DNA of 64,000 nt from Micromonospora alfalfae (GCF_022230925.1 NZ_JAKKFH010000009.1:1-64000), one strand, 5' to 3'. Shown: positions 25,894 through 36,214, counted from the stretch's first letter. Notes: generated by a model not told the origin, from the sequence alone. Numbers and translations: made by a program.

Positions 25894-26511
25894 TCAGCGC
25901 AGCAGGCGACGCAGCCCGTCCAGGGCGCCGTCGAGCAGCCGGATAGCGGTGCGCAGCTGGGTGTCGCTGAACTGTCGGGCGCGCATCAGCCGGCCCACCT
26001 CGACGGTGAACGCGGCCAGCCGCTTGTCGAGTTCGTCGAGCAACTCGGCCTGCGGCCCGGCGGTCGATGCCGGCCTGGGCTGTGGTTCGGGTGCGGGCGC
26101 TTCCCACCGGGCCCGCCGGGTCTGCCGGGTGGCCTCGCTCAACTCGCGCTTGAGGTCGCGTGCCGATCCGCGTACCTCGCTGCGGATCTCGCCGGCCAGG
26201 CTGGAGAGATCCGCCACGGATGCCGCGATGTCCGTTTCCAACGCTGTCAACTCACCGGCCCGCTGGCGCAGCTCCGCCCGGCCGGCGTCGGTGATGTCGT
26301 ACGTCTTGCGGCCGCCGGCTGCGGTGTGGCTGACCAGACCCTCGACCTCCAGCCGTTGCAGGCGGGGGTAGATGGTGCCGGCGCTGGGCGCGTACAGCCC
26401 GAGGAAGCGGTCCTCCAGCAGGCGGATCAGCTCGTAGCCGTGCTTCGGGCCGTCGTCGAGGAGCTTGAGCAGGTAGAGCCGGAGCCGCCCGTGGCTGAAC
26501 ACGGCGGTCAC
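25894..26511 (-). CDS. PadR-family transcriptional regulator
   Basis: 205 residues. The N-terminal winged helix (1-80) has PKHGYELIRLLEDR and the family segment APSAGTIYPRLQRLEVEGLV. The C-terminal region is a long charged helix that would mediate dimerisation, followed by a Pro-rich linker and a second helix. The start ATG overlaps the DUF4097 stop by 4 bases, so repressor and target are co-transcribed. A canonical PadR operator overlaps the operon promoter, implying autorepression. Confidence 0.88.
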   Translation of the reverse strand: MTAVFSHGRLRLYLLKLLDDGPKHGYELIRLLEDRFLGLYAPSAGTIYPRLQRLEVEGLVSHTAAGGRKTYDITDAGRAELRQRAGELTALETDIAASVADLSSLAGEIRSEVRGSARDLKRELSEATRQTRRARWEAPAPEPQPRPASTAGPQAELLDELDKRLAAFTVEVGRLMRARQFSDTQLRTAIRLLDGALDGLRRLLR

Positions 26512-27332
26512 GGCAGCTCCTCTTCGTCGTCGTCGACGGCTCGGGCGAGCAGGGCGATGCTCCCCGAGGTCGCGGAAGCCCAGAGCTTACCGTCGCCGGC
26601 GCCGAGCACCCCCTCGCTGCTGGGCAGTGGGAACGTCGAGGTGCGCAGCTGTGGAAAGCCGCTGGTGATCCGGCCGGAGGCGGTGCTCAGCTGGACGGCG
26701 AGGTCGCTGTCCGCGCGGACCCGGACGGTGATGCTGCCCGAGATGGTGCTCAACCGGATCTCGCTGCGCCGCGGGTTGTCCAAATCACAGGTGATCGGAC
26801 CTGAGACGGTCTGCGCCCGGACCCGGTCGGCGGCGCTGTCGGCGAGGATCACCTCCCCGGAGACCGTCTCCACAGTGAGGTCGCCGCGGACGCCGAGCGC
26901 CTCCACCGGCCCCGAGGTGAGCTTCGCGGAGGTGCTGCCGCGCAGCCCCATCAGGGTGATCTGGCCGGCGACGACGTTGGCGATGGTCTGCCGGCGCAGG
27001 CCGGAGGCGACCAGCGAGCCCGCGACCAGGCCCAGATCGGCGAGGACGTCGGCGGGCACGGCGATGGAGACGTCCACCCGGGGGTAGCGGTGGATCATCC
27101 GGAACCAGCGCAGGACGTCCGACCAGCCCCGACCGCGCTCCTGGCGGATGCTGAGCCGACCGTCGGTGTGGTCGATCAGGACCGGCCGACGGCCGACCTG
27201 GGTCACGTCGATCCGGGTCGGCCCGTCGGTGGCGACCACGTTGAGCCGCCCACTGATCAGTCGAACGTCCAGCCGGACGACCGGAGCGTCCAGTGTGAGC
27301 CGTTGCGGGCTCTCGACCGTCCAGCCGGCCAT
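26508..27332 (-). CDS. DUF4097-type beta-helix protein
   Basis: 274 residues of repetitive beta-strands (repeats such as VETVSGEVILAD, AQTVSGPITCDL, LSTISGSITVRV), typical of DUF4097 putative adhesin-like proteins. It has no signal peptide or membrane helix. Proteins of this family are often paired with PadR regulators and sometimes with ABC transporters, but their function is not known. ATG 27332 follows GAGAGGGGGACG. It is the first gene of the operon and lies behind the PadR operator. Confidence 0.8.
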   Translation of the reverse strand: MAGWTVESPQRLTLDAPVVRLDVRLISGRLNVVATDGPTRIDVTQVGRRPVLIDHTDGRLSIRQERGRGWSDVLRWFRMIHRYPRVDVSIAVPADVLADLGLVAGSLVASGLRRQTIANVVAGQITLMGLRGSTSAKLTSGPVEALGVRGDLTVETVSGEVILADSAADRVRAQTVSGPITCDLDNPRRSEIRLSTISGSITVRVRADSDLAVQLSTASGRITSGFPQLRTSTFPLPSSEGVLGAGDGKLWASATSGSIALLARAVDDDEEELP

Positions 27333-27381
27333 GGCGTCCCCCTCTCGACGACGCGCGGGAGGCGCGCCGAACAGGAGGAGA

Positions 27382-27410
27382 ATGTAACGCGATACATCGC
27401 GATACCACAA
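27382..27410 (-). promoter_or_regulatory. Promoter with embedded PadR operator
   Basis: The PadR consensus ATGT-N8-ACAT is exact at 27382-27397. A second palindrome, GCGAT-AC-ATCGC, overlaps it. On the minus strand a -35 TTGTGG (27410-27405) and a -10 TTACAT (27387-27382) are 17 bases apart, so the operator fills the spacer and covers the -10 box. This arrangement predicts direct autorepression of the DUF4097-padR operon. Confidence 0.6.
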
Positions 27411-27455
27411 GACAGGTCGCGAGGTGGTCGCCGGTTCGGCGTTCGACGTGCTCCC

Positions 27456-28394
27456 TCAGGCCGCCAGGTCCAGCTCCCGATCCACGAGCGGAGCCGGCAC
27501 AGGAACGCCCGGGGTCACCGTCGGCACCGGCCGCAGCCGGGCCCGCGCCACGGCACCCGCCGCCGGCACCAGGTGTACGGCCGACTCGGCGGCCCGGGCG
27601 AGCAACCGCCGGTCGGCGTCACGGGCCGGGTGCAGCGCAGCGGCGATAGTCACCGAGACCACCAGCTCCCGCGCCGCGACCACCCGTGCCACCGAACGCA
27701 GCAGGGTGTCCGCACCGAGGAAGGCGGCTGCCGTGGTGGTCGACCCGGTGGCCGCACAGCGGTAGGTGAGCCGCAGCGGAACCACCGGGCTGCCCGTGTC
27801 GATCGCCGCCTGGAACGTCGCGGGCCGGAACCCACCGCCGGGGCGGCAGTCGGTGGCACCGTTGCGGGCACACCACGTCGTACCCTCCGGAAAGACCGCC
27901 ACCGACCGCCCGGCGCGCAGCGCGTCGGCGACCCGGGCGACGGTCCTCGGCAGCGCCAGCGGCCGGGCGCGGTCCACGAAGACAGTGCCCGCCACCGAGG
28001 CCAGCAGACCGACCACCGGCCAGGAGCGGATCTCCCGCTTCGCCACCATCCGGGTGGGCGCCACCGCCAGCACCGCGAGGATGTCCAGCCAGGAGACATG
28101 GTTCGCGACCAGCAGCGCGCGCCGCCGGGGCAACCGACCCCGGACCACGAGGCGGACGCCGAACGCGCGAGCGGTGGCCCGCGCCCAGCCGCTGACCAGC
28201 GCCTGCCGTTCCCGGGTGGGGAGCACCGGCAGCAGCGCCACCACCGGGATCCCGGCCAGCAGCATGCCGAGCGCGGCGACCAGCCGGAGCACCCGGCGGG
28301 CCACCGGGACCGTGGGCACCTCGCCGGCCGCCGGCAGGCAGTCGTCGTCGCAGCCCGAGGAGGGCCGCCACAGGTCGCGCGGCACGGCGGTCAC
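27456..28394 (-). CDS. olsA: Lyso-ornithine-lipid type acyltransferase (PlsC family)
   Basis: 312 residues. A membrane segment (35-58) is followed by an acyltransferase domain with HX4D (NHVSWLD, about 98-104) and FPEGTT (about 168). The partner gene directly upstream encodes a GNAT-type OlsB-like N-acyltransferase, and the two overlap by 4 bases. By family pairing the likely job is O-acylation of lyso-ornithine lipid, the second step of ornithine-lipid synthesis. A phospholipid role cannot be excluded from sequence. Confidence 0.72.
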   Translation of the reverse strand: MTAVPRDLWRPSSGCDDDCLPAAGEVPTVPVARRVLRLVAALGMLLAGIPVVALLPVLPTRERQALVSGWARATARAFGVRLVVRGRLPRRRALLVANHVSWLDILAVLAVAPTRMVAKREIRSWPVVGLLASVAGTVFVDRARPLALPRTVARVADALRAGRSVAVFPEGTTWCARNGATDCRPGGGFRPATFQAAIDTGSPVVPLRLTYRCAATGSTTTAAAFLGADTLLRSVARVVAARELVVSVTIAAALHPARDADRRLLARAAESAVHLVPAAGAVARARLRPVPTVTPGVPVPAPLVDRELDLAA

Positions 28395-29164
28395 CGCTGC
28401 TCACCGCCGAGGAAGTGCCGCAGGTAGCGCGGGTTCATCCGGTCCAGGGAGAACAGGACGTAGAAGTCCGCGCACCCGAAGTCGCTGTCGTAGGCCGGCT
28501 CGCCGCAGATCCACGCGCCGAGCCGGAAGTAGCCACGCAGCAGCGGCGGAACCGCCACCCGCCCGGTCGGGGCAGCGGCGACCGGGCCAGCGGCAGCCGC
28601 CTCGGCGAACCAGTGCCGCAACGGTCGTACCCGCAGCGGCGGCGGCGCCAGGTGCCGGGCCCGGGCCTGGGTCCACACCTCGGCCACCGTCCGCCCGCCG
28701 TCAGCCACCGGCACCGACGCGCACCCGCCGAGCCAGCGGGAGCCGCGCAGGTGCAGGTACCTGATGATGCCGGCCCACATCAGGTTGATCACCGCGCCGG
28801 AGCGGTGGTCCGGGTGCACGCAGGACCGGCCCGCCTCGACCAGGTCGTCGCGGAGCGGGTCGAGCGGCCTCAGATCGAATTCGTCCTCGGCGTAACGCCG
28901 GCTGGTGCGCCCCGGCGGCAGCAGCCGGTACGTGCCGACCACCTCGCCGGAGCTGTCCTCGCGGACGATCAGGTGGTCGCAGTACGCGTCGAAGGGGTCC
29001 ACGTCCAATCCGGCCTCGCCGGGAAGGAGGGTGGCGCCGAGCTCGGTGGCGAACACCTCGTGGCGCAGGCGTTGCGCGGCCGCGACCTGGGTGGGGTCGT
29101 CGGCGATCAGCACTGTGTATCCGCTGGTCTTCAGGGGTGCGCCAGCGGCATGCAGAACGGCCAT
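28391..29164 (-). CDS. olsB: OlsB-like ornithine N-acyltransferase (GNAT fold)
   Basis: 257 residues of the GNAT-like hemolysin/OlsB family. Family segments are LRHEVFATELGA, FDAYCDHLIV, VVGTYRLLPP and EAGRSCVHPDHRSG. These enzymes use acyl carrier protein thioesters to N-acylate ornithine (or homoserine-like compounds). Paired with a PlsC-type gene, it points to phosphate-free ornithine lipids, which are common in actinomycetes. ATG 29164 is chosen; the ribosome site is weak and a GTG at 29197 is possible. Confidence 0.75.
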   Translation of the reverse strand: MAVLHAAGAPLKTSGYTVLIADDPTQVAAAQRLRHEVFATELGATLLPGEAGLDVDPFDAYCDHLIVREDSSGEVVGTYRLLPPGRTSRRYAEDEFDLRPLDPLRDDLVEAGRSCVHPDHRSGAVINLMWAGIIRYLHLRGSRWLGGCASVPVADGGRTVAEVWTQARARHLAPPPLRVRPLRHWFAEAAAAGPVAAAPTGRVAVPPLLRGYFRLGAWICGEPAYDSDFGCADFYVLFSLDRMNPRYLRHFLGGEQR

Positions 29165-29313
29165 GGGATCTGTGTAAGGGCCCGGGTTGCCATTCACGGG
29201 GACCACTGGTGTCGGCAGGATGAACGCCGGCCGGCAGATGGCTCCCACCTCGGCCGTGCGAGGCTGCGGAACGGTCCGGCGACGACGCCGGCACGCCCCA
29301 CCGGAGGTCGACG

Positions 29314-29961
29314 ATGCGCATCGAAAGCCGCTACAACGGGCCCGCCGGTTCCGGCAACGGCGGCTGGAGCGCGGGGATCTTCGCCGCCGAGGCGGACGGC
29401 AGCGGGCCGTTCGAGGTGACACTGCGCCGGCCACCGCCGCTGGAGACCGAGCTGACAGTGGTCGGCGGCGAGGTCCGGGACCCGGCCGGCGAACTGGTGG
29501 CCGAGGTGCGCCCGGCCGGGGTGATCGATGCCGTGGTGCCCCCTGTCGACCTGGAGACGGCGGTGGCCGCCGCGGCCCGCTACCCCGGTCTGGTCGAGCA
29601 CCCGTTCCCCAGCTGTTACGTCTGCGGCCCGCAGCGGGCCGACGGGCTGCGGATCTTCCCCGGCCGGCTGCCCGATGGCCGGACCGCCGCGCCGTTCCGC
29701 GCGCCCGCACAGGTCAGCGCGGCAACGGTCTGGGCTGCGCTGGACTGCCCTGGTGGCTGGGCGGTGCTCACGCCGGGCCGCCCGTACCTGCTGGGTCGGA
29801 TCGCCGCAGTGGTCGAGGCGCTGCCCGGGGCGGGCGACGAGTGCGTGGTGACCGGGGCGTTGCTGCGCGTCGATGGGCGCAAGGCGCTCATGCACACGAG
29901 CCTGTACGGCCCGGACGGGTCCTTGCTCGGCGCGGCGCGGGCAACCTGGATCGCCTGTTGA
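29314..29961 (+). CDS. Hypothetical protein with CYVCGP motif (hotdog-like)
   Basis: 215 residues, function not recognised. The layout (N-terminal GPAGSGNGGWSAG, central CYVCGPQRADGLRIF, C-terminal beta-rich half with TVWAALDCPGGWAVL) matches small actinobacterial proteins sometimes described as thioesterase- or hotdog-like. The two cysteines at about 95-98 are conserved-looking and could bind a metal. The ATG follows GGAGG. It is divergent from olsBA and shares its 149-bp promoter region. Confidence 0.7.
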   Translation: MRIESRYNGPAGSGNGGWSAGIFAAEADGSGPFEVTLRRPPPLETELTVVGGEVRDPAGELVAEVRPAGVIDAVVPPVDLETAVAAAARYPGLVEHPFPSCYVCGPQRADGLRIFPGRLPDGRTAAPFRAPAQVSAATVWAALDCPGGWAVLTPGRPYLLGRIAAVVEALPGAGDECVVTGALLRVDGRKALMHTSLYGPDGSLLGAARATWIAC

Positions 29962-30102
29962 ACCGGGCCGTAGTCCGCAGGGATGAGTCTCCTCCGCCCC
30001 GCGACGGAGGCAGACGTACTGACCGCGCCTGATTGACCTTGTTGCCCCGGGCCGTCACGCTGTGCCACGGCGTACCTCTACGCCACACACGGGAGGAGAA
30101 CG

Positions 30103-31038
30103 ATGACTGACGGGCAGCGAAGCCCCACCAACGACGGTCAGATCGTGGTGTCCGGTCTGACGAAGCAGTACAAGAACGTCCGGGCGGTGAACAACCTGTC
30201 CTTCACTGTGGCGCCGGGACGGGTGACCGGCTTCCTCGGCCCGAACGGCGCAGGCAAGACCACCACGCTGCGCATGCTGCTGAATCTGGTCACGCCGACC
30301 GCCGGCACGGCCACCATCAGCGGCCAGCGGTACGCCGACCTCGCCACTCCGCTGCGGCAGGTGGGCGCGGTGCTGGAGGCGTCCAGCGCACACAAGGGCC
30401 GCACCGGCATCAACCACCTCCGGGTCATCTGCGCGGCGGCCGGGCTGCCCAAGCAGCGGGCCGACGAGGCGTTGGCCCTGGTCGGGCTGACCCCGGCGGC
30501 GAAGCGCAAGTTCAAGGGTTACTCGCTGGGCATGAAGCAGCGGCTCGGTATCGCCGCCGCGATGCTCGGTGACCCCCGTGTGCTGATCCTCGACGAGCCG
30601 GCGAACGGGCTGGATCCGGAGGGCATCCGGTGGATGCGTGGGTTCCTCAAGAACCTCGCCCACGAGGGTCGTACGGTGCTGGTCTCCAGCCACCTGCTGT
30701 CGGAGATGCAGCTGCTCGCCGACGACGTGGTGATCATCGCGGCCGGGCAGTTGGTCCGGCAGGGTCCGGTCGACCAGGTGCTCGGCTCGATGGCCCAGGG
30801 CGCCCGGGTCCGGGTCCGCACCCCGCAGGCCGAGGTGCTGGCCGCCGCCCTCAAGGCGCAGTCGGCGACCATCGAGACCGACGAGCAGGGTGTGCTGCTC
30901 GTTGGCGGGGTGGACGCCCCGACGATCGGCCGGTCCGCCCTCGCGGCAGGGGTCGAGCTGCACGAACTGACCACCGAACGGCCCGATCTGGAACGGGTCT
31001 TCCTGGAGCTGACGGCCGGAAAGGCGGGCATCCGATGA
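30103..31038 (+). CDS. ABC transporter ATP-binding protein
   Basis: 311 residues. Walker A is GPNGAGKT (about 47-54), the signature is YSLGMKQRLG, and Walker B is VLILDEP with an H-loop in SSHLLSE. The C-terminal 90-residue extension is typical of ABC-2-type exporter ATPases. It is expressed with the permease, which overlaps its stop by 4 bases. The substrate is unknown. ATG 30103 follows GGGAGGAGAACG. Confidence 0.9.
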   Translation: MTDGQRSPTNDGQIVVSGLTKQYKNVRAVNNLSFTVAPGRVTGFLGPNGAGKTTTLRMLLNLVTPTAGTATISGQRYADLATPLRQVGAVLEASSAHKGRTGINHLRVICAAAGLPKQRADEALALVGLTPAAKRKFKGYSLGMKQRLGIAAAMLGDPRVLILDEPANGLDPEGIRWMRGFLKNLAHEGRTVLVSSHLLSEMQLLADDVVIIAAGQLVRQGPVDQVLGSMAQGARVRVRTPQAEVLAAALKAQSATIETDEQGVLLVGGVDAPTIGRSALAAGVELHELTTERPDLERVFLELTAGKAGIR

Positions 31039-31847
31039 ACCTGGTCCGATCCGAGCTACTCAAGATCCGTACCACCAGCACCTGGTGGTGGCTGGCCCTC
31101 GGCGCGTTCCTCTCGATCGCCCTGGCGTTCGCGATCAACGCGTGGTTGGCCGTCACGACGCTCGGTGGCGACGCCGAGGAGATCGGCGTCAGCGCCGAGC
31201 AGGCCACCGCCCCGGCGCAGGCGGCGAACCTCTACACCTCGGGTCAGTACCTCGGGCTGATGTTCGTGATGCTCATCGGCATCCTGATGGTCACCAACGA
31301 GTTCTTCCACCAGACCGCGACCACGACGTTCCTGACGACTCCCCGGCGAACGTCGGTCATCGTCAGCAAGCTCGTCGCCGCCAGCCTGCTCGGCTTCATG
31401 TTCTGGCTGGCGACCACGCTCATCGACCTGGCAGCCGGCGCGATCTTCCTGTCCGCGAATGATTACGGCACCCAGCTCGGTGAGTGGCCGGTGCAGCGGG
31501 CGCTGCTGTTCAACCTGCTGGCCTACGCCATCTGGACGATCCTCGGGGTGGGCATCGGCACGCTGATCACCAACCAGCTCGGAGCGGTGATCACGGCGGC
31601 GGTGCTCTATCTGATCGGCACCCAGGTGGTGGGTCTGCTGTTCCTGCTCCTGTCGAACGTGCTCGACAGCCAGGCGGTGCTCAAGTGGCAGGTGATCTGG
31701 CCCGCCGTGGCATCCCAGGTCATGATCACTGAGGGCACCTCGGAGTTCACCCCGTCCTGGTGGGTCGGGGCCCTGGTGCTGATCGGCTACGCGCTGGTCA
31801 GCGGAATCGCCGGAGTCCTGCTCACCCGGCGGCGCGACATCGCCTGA
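31035..31847 (+). CDS. ABC-2-type transporter permease
   Basis: 270 residues with six likely membrane helices (about 19-38, 72-92, 117-137, 153-175, 185-207 and 243-262) and a long extracytoplasmic loop after the first, as in ABC-2 permeases. The start, MNLVRSELLKIRTT, is family-typical. It is the partner of the ATPase encoded immediately upstream; a homodimeric channel is likely. A strong hairpin follows it. Confidence 0.88.
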   Translation: MNLVRSELLKIRTTSTWWWLALGAFLSIALAFAINAWLAVTTLGGDAEEIGVSAEQATAPAQAANLYTSGQYLGLMFVMLIGILMVTNEFFHQTATTTFLTTPRRTSVIVSKLVAASLLGFMFWLATTLIDLAAGAIFLSANDYGTQLGEWPVQRALLFNLLAYAIWTILGVGIGTLITNQLGAVITAAVLYLIGTQVVGLLFLLLSNVLDSQAVLKWQVIWPAVASQVMITEGTSEFTPSWWVGALVLIGYALVSGIAGVLLTRRRDIA

Positions 31848-31857
31848 CGGCGTCCGC

Positions 31858-31887
31858 GACCCCGGGGCGGCTGGCCGCTCCGGGGTC
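31858..31887 (+). terminator. Terminator hairpin after the ABC operon
   Basis: GACCCCGGGGCGGC-TG-GCCGCTCCGGGGTC forms a 14-bp stem with one G-T pair, 11 bases after the permease stop. Confidence 0.7.
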
Positions 31888-32124
31888 GGGCGTCACGCTC
31901 GACGACCGGCCGCACGAGGGCCGAGTGTTACCAGTTCGGCACGGTGCGCGCAGGCGTTGCCGAACTTCTGGCATCTTCTGTGAAACCGGCCACGGGACCG
32001 AGGCGGAAATGCCTGTGGGATCGGTACGGCGTAGCCTGGGAGCCGTCTAGTCCGTGCTCCTAATCGGGCGCGACGGACCCACCGCGTGCCACACAAACCC
32101 GCGTGAAAGAGGCGATTACCGGCC

Positions 32125-35100
32125 GTGTCGACCCAGCAGACTTCGCAGGAGAACCCACTGGCGGGTTTCGGCCCGAATGAGTGGATCGTCGAGGAGATGT
32201 ACCAGCGTTACCTCGCCGACCCATCGAGCGTCGATTCGGCCTGGCACGACTTCTTCGCCGACTACCGACCGGCACCGGGAGCGGGTACCCCGCGCGGCGC
32301 CGAATCATCGGACAAGCCGGCCGCCGCCCCGGAACCGGACGGTCAGCCGGAGGCAGCCGCCACCGTCACCCAGCCGAAGGCCCCGGCCAAGCCGGCGACC
32401 GCGAGCAAGCCGGCCGCCGCCCAGCCGGCGTCGGCCAAGTCCGCCGCCCCGGCCACGCCGAAGGCCGCGCCGGAGAAGGCCGCTGCGGCCAAGCCGGCCG
32501 CCAAGGCCGCCGCGCCGAGTGCCGACGGCCCGCAGACCACGCCGTTGCGGGGCGTCGCGGCGAAGATCGTCCAGAACATGGACGCCTCGCTGAGCGTGCC
32601 CACCGCGACCAGCGTGCGCGCGGTCCCGGCCAAGCTGCTGGTGGACAACCGCATCGTGATCAACAACCACCTCGCCCGTGGGCGGGGCGGCAAGGTCAGC
32701 TTCACCCACCTGGTCGGCTACGCGTTGGTGCGCGCGCTGGTCCAGCACCCCGAGATGAACAACTCCTTCACCGAGGCCAACGGCAAGCCGGCGGTGCTCC
32801 GCCCGGCACACGTCAACCTCGGCATCGCGATCGACCTCGCCAAGCCCGACGGCAGCCGCAACCTGGTGGTCCCCTCCATCAAGGGCTGCGAGCAGATGGA
32901 CTTCCGGCAGTTCTGGCAGGCGTACGAGGACGTGGTCCGACGGGCGCGGCGCAACGAGCTGACCATGGAGGACTACTCCGGCACCACGATCTCGCTGACC
33001 AACCCGGGCGGCATCGGCACCGTGCACTCGATGCCGCGGCTCATGCAGGGGCAGAGCGCGATCATCGGCGTCGGCGCGATGGAGTACCCGGCCCCCTACC
33101 AGGGGATGTCCGAGGCCACCCTCGCCGAGCTGGCGGTCAGCAAGATCATCACGCTGACCAGCACGTACGACCACCGGATCATCCAGGGCGCGCAGTCCGG
33201 CGAGTTCCTCAAGGTGATGCACGAGCTGATCCTGGGCGAGCACGGCTTCTACGACCAGATCTTCACCGCGCTGCGCATCCCGTACGAGCCGGTGCGCTGG
33301 ATGCGCGATGTCGCTGTCAACTCCGAGGGTCAGATCAACAAGACCGCCCGGGTGCACGAGCTGATCCACGCGTACCGGGTGCGCGGTCACCTGATGGCCG
33401 ACACCGACCCGCTGGAATTCAAGATCCGCAAGCACCCCGACCTGGACGTCCTCCAGCACGGGCTCACCCTGTGGGACCTGGACCGCGAGTTCCCGGTCAA
33501 CGGCTTCGCCGGCCGGCAGCGGATGAAGCTGCGCGAGATCCTCGGCGTGCTGCGCGACTCGTACTGCCGCCGGGTCGGCATCGAGTACATGCACATCCAG
33601 GACCCGGAGGAGCGGCGCTGGGTCCAGGAACGGATCGAGCGCAAGTACGAGAAGCCGTCCGCCGACGAGCAGAAGCACGTGCTCAACCGGCTCAACGCCG
33701 CCGAGGCGTTCGAGACCTTCCTGCAGACGAAGTACGTCGGCCAGAAGCGCTTCTCGCTGGAGGGCGGCGAGTCGCTGATCCCGCTGCTCGGTGAGGTGCT
33801 GGAGTCGTCCGCCGAGAACGGGCTGGACGAGGTCGTCATCGGCATGGCCCACCGGGGTCGGCTCAACGTGCTGGCCAACATCGTCGGCAAGCCGTACGAG
33901 AAGATCTTCTCGGAGTTCGAGGGTCACCTGGACCCGCGCTCGACGCAGGGCTCCGGCGACGTGAAGTACCACCTGGGTCAGAACGGCAAGTTCACCACCC
34001 CCGACGGCGAGCACGCGGTCAAGGTGTCGGTGGTGGCCAACCCGTCGCACCTGGAGGCCGTCGACCCGGTGCTGGAGGGCATCGTCCGGGCCAAGCAGGA
34101 CCGGATCGACCTCAAGCTGGAGGGCTACACCGTGCTGCCGCTGGCGGTGCACGGTGACGCCGCCTTCGCCGGACAGGGCGTGGTCGCCGAGACGCTCAAC
34201 CTGTCGCAGCTGCGCGGCTACCGCACCGGCGGCACCGTGCACGTGGTGGTGAACAACCAGGTCGGCTTCACCACCGCCCCGGAGTACAGCCGGTCCAGCC
34301 TCTACAGCACCGACGTGGCCCGGATGATCCAGGCCCCGATCTTCCACGTCAACGGCGACGACCCGGAGGCAGTGGTCCGGGTGGCCCGGCTGGCATTCGA
34401 GTACCGGCAGACGTTCAACAAGGACGTCGTGATCGACATGGTCTGCTACCGCCGGCGCGGGCACAACGAGGGCGACGACCCGTCGATGTCCAACCCCCAG
34501 ATGTACAAGATCATTGACTCGAAGCGCTCGGTCCGCAAGCTCTACACCGAGGAGCTGATCGGTCGCGGCGACATCACGGTGGAAGACGCGGAGGAACTGC
34601 TGCGCGACTACCAGGCGCAACTGGAGAAGGTCTTCAAGGCCACCCGGGACGCCGCCTCGGCACCGCGCCAGCTCAACCGGCCGCGCCGCGAGGAGGAGCC
34701 GGAGCCGCAGGTCGACACCGCCACCGACGCGTCGGTGGTCAAGGCCATCGGCGAGGCGCACATCAACCTGCCGGAGGGCTTCACCCCGCACAAGCGGATC
34801 CAGCAACTGCTGGACCGGCGGGCCAAGATGTCAGTCGAGGGCAACATCGACTGGGGCTTCGGCGAGATCATCGCGCTCGGGGCGCTGCTGCACGACGGTG
34901 TCACCGTCCGGCTCGCCGGCCAGGACTCGCGTCGCGGCACGTTCGTCCAGCGGCACGCCTCGGTGGTCGACTCCCGCACCGGCGACGACTACCTGCCGCT
35001 GAAGTCGCTCACCGGCGACGGCGACCGTTCCCGGTTCTTCGTGCACGACTCGCTGCTCAGCGAGTACGCGGCGATGGGCTTCGAGTACGGCTACTCGGTG

Positions 35101-35880
35101 GAGAACATCAACGCCCTCGTCGCCTGGGAGGCCCAGTTCGGCGACTTCGTCAACGGCGCCCAGTCGGTGATCGACGAGTTCATCTCGTCCGGTGAGGTGA
35201 AGTGGGGCCAGCGTTCCGCCATCACCCTGCTGCTGCCGCACGGCCACGAGGGTCAGGGCCCGGACCACACCTCCGGCCGGCCGGAGCGGTTCCTGCAGAT
35301 GTGCGCCGAGGACAACATGCGGGTGTCCATCCCGACCACCCCGGCGAACTACTTCCACCTGCTGCGCCGCCAGGCCCTCTCGCCCAAGCGCAAGCCGCTT
35401 GTGGTGTTCACGCCGAAGTCGCTGCTGCGGCACAAGCTCTGCGTCTCGTCGGTGGAGGACTTCACCACCGGCACCTTCCAGCCGGTGCTGCGCGACACGG
35501 CCGCCCCGGCACCGGAGGCGGTGAAGCGGGTGCTGCTCTGCTCCGGCAAGGTCTATTACGACCTGTTCCAGGCCCGGCAGGAGCGTGGCGTCACCGACAC
35601 CGCGATCCTCCGGCTGGAGCAGCTGTACCCGCTGCCGGTGGAGGAGATCCGGGCCGCCCTCGCGCAGTTCCCGAACGCCGAGGACTTCGCCTGGGTGCAG
35701 GAGGAGCCGGCCAACCAGGGCGGCTGGTCGTTCGTCGCGCTCAACCTGCTGGAGCACCTCACTGACGTTCGGCTGCGGCGGATCTCCCGCCCGGCCGCGG
35801 CCGCCCCGGCGGTCGGCTCGGCCAAGACCCACGAGGTCGAGCAGAACGCGCTGATCGAGGCGGCTCTCCCCCGCCCGTGA
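32125..35880 (+). CDS. kgd: Multifunctional 2-oxoglutarate decarboxylase/dehydrogenase E1 with fused E2 domain
   Basis: 1251 residues, the full length of the actinobacterial Kgd/OdhA family. Residues 1-40 ([14 protein letters not shown]) are the E1 N-terminal segment. An Ala/Lys/Pro-rich linker (55-130) follows, then an E2-type succinyltransferase domain (about 140-360) with the active-site signature [11 protein letters not shown] and no lipoyl domain. The rest is the thiamine-diphosphate E1 ([14 protein letters not shown] near 575, [23 protein letters not shown]). It converts 2-oxoglutarate in the TCA cycle, working with lipoylated E2 and E3 encoded elsewhere. GTG 32125 is the start. The known family regulator is GarA; none is seen here. 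Confidence 0.94.
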   Translation: MSTQQTSQENPLAGFGPNEWIVEEMYQRYLADPSSVDSAWHDFFADYRPAPGAGTPRGAESSDKPAAAPEPDGQPEAAATVTQPKAPAKPATASKPAAAQPASAKSAAPATPKAAPEKAAAAKPAAKAAAPSADGPQTTPLRGVAAKIVQNMDASLSVPTATSVRAVPAKLLVDNRIVINNHLARGRGGKVSFTHLVGYALVRALVQHPEMNNSFTEANGKPAVLRPAHVNLGIAIDLAKPDGSRNLVVPSIKGCEQMDFRQFWQAYEDVVRRARRNELTMEDYSGTTISLTNPGGIGTVHSMPRLMQGQSAIIGVGAMEYPAPYQGMSEATLAELAVSKIITLTSTYDHRIIQGAQSGEFLKVMHELILGEHGFYDQIFTALRIPYEPVRWMRDVAVNSEGQINKTARVHELIHAYRVRGHLMADTDPLEFKIRKHPDLDVLQHGLTLWDLDREFPVNGFAGRQRMKLREILGVLRDSYCRRVGIEYMHIQDPEERRWVQERIERKYEKPSADEQKHVLNRLNAAEAFETFLQTKYVGQKRFSLEGGESLIPLLGEVLESSAENGLDEVVIGMAHRGRLNVLANIVGKPYEKIFSEFEGHLDPRSTQGSGDVKYHLGQNGKFTTPDGEHAVKVSVVANPSHLEAVDPVLEGIVRAKQDRIDLKLEGYTVLPLAVHGDAAFAGQGVVAETLNLSQLRGYRTGGTVHVVVNNQVGFTTAPEYSRSSLYSTDVARMIQAPIFHVNGDDPEAVVRVARLAFEYRQTFNKDVVIDMVCYRRRGHNEGDDPSMSNPQMYKIIDSKRSVRKLYTEELIGRGDITVEDAEELLRDYQAQLEKVFKATRDAASAPRQLNRPRREEEPEPQVDTATDASVVKAIGEAHINLPEGFTPHKRIQQLLDRRAKMSVEGNIDWGFGEIIALGALLHDGVTVRLAGQDSRRGTFVQRHASVVDSRTGDDYLPLKSLTGDGDRSRFFVHDSLLSEYAAMGFEYGYSVENINALVAWEAQFGDFVNGAQSVIDEFISSGEVKWGQRSAITLLLPHGHEGQGPDHTSGRPERFLQMCAEDNMRVSIPTTPANYFHLLRRQALSPKRKPLVVFTPKSLLRHKLCVSSVEDFTTGTFQPVLRDTAAPAPEAVKRVLLCSGKVYYDLFQARQERGVTDTAILRLEQLYPLPVEEIRAALAQFPNAEDFAWVQEEPANQGGWSFVALNLLEHLTDVRLRRISRPAAAAPAVGSAKTHEVEQNALIEAALPRP

Positions 35881-35898
35881 CCTGACCTGAGCACGGAT

Positions 35899-35936
35899 GC
35901 CGGGGTAGGGCCGTTTCACCACGGTCCTGCCCCGGC
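35899..35936 (+). terminator. Terminator hairpin after kgd
   Basis: GCCGGGGTAGGGCCGT-TTCACC-ACGGTCCTGCCCCGGC pairs over 16 bp in RNA, with two G-U wobbles, 19 bases after the kgd stop. It is followed by TCTCGT. Confidence 0.72.
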
Positions 35937-36028
35937 TCTCGTAGGTCCCGCCGGTCCACCCGCCGGCCGTTTGACCATCCACCCAGCACCCGCCCGGCCC
36001 GAGCCGGGCCGAGCACAAGGACGTACCC

Positions 36029-36214
36029 ATGTACTTCACCGACCGTGGCATCGAGGAGCTGGTCGAGCGCCGGGGCGAAGAGCAGGTGACCCTTGAGTGG
36101 CTCGGCGAGCGCCTGCGCGACTTCGTCGACCTCAACCCCGACTTCGAAACCCCCATCGAGCGCCTGGCCACCTACCTGGCCCGCCTGGACGACCCCGACG
36201 ACGAAGACGCCTAG
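36029..36214 (+). CDS. DUF6104-type small protein
   Basis: 61 residues, acidic: MYFTDRGIEELVERRGEEQV then WLGERLRDFVDLNPDFETPIE. Small proteins of this kind often lie directly downstream of kgd in actinomycetes. The predicted fold is two or three helices; no catalytic motif is visible. An AAGGACG ribosome site precedes ATG 36029. It lies 148 bases after kgd, beyond kgd's hairpin, and is followed at once by a C-rich tract and the GATC stem-loop D. Confidence 0.75.
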   Translation: MYFTDRGIEELVERRGEEQVTLEWLGERLRDFVDLNPDFETPIERLATYLARLDDPDDEDA

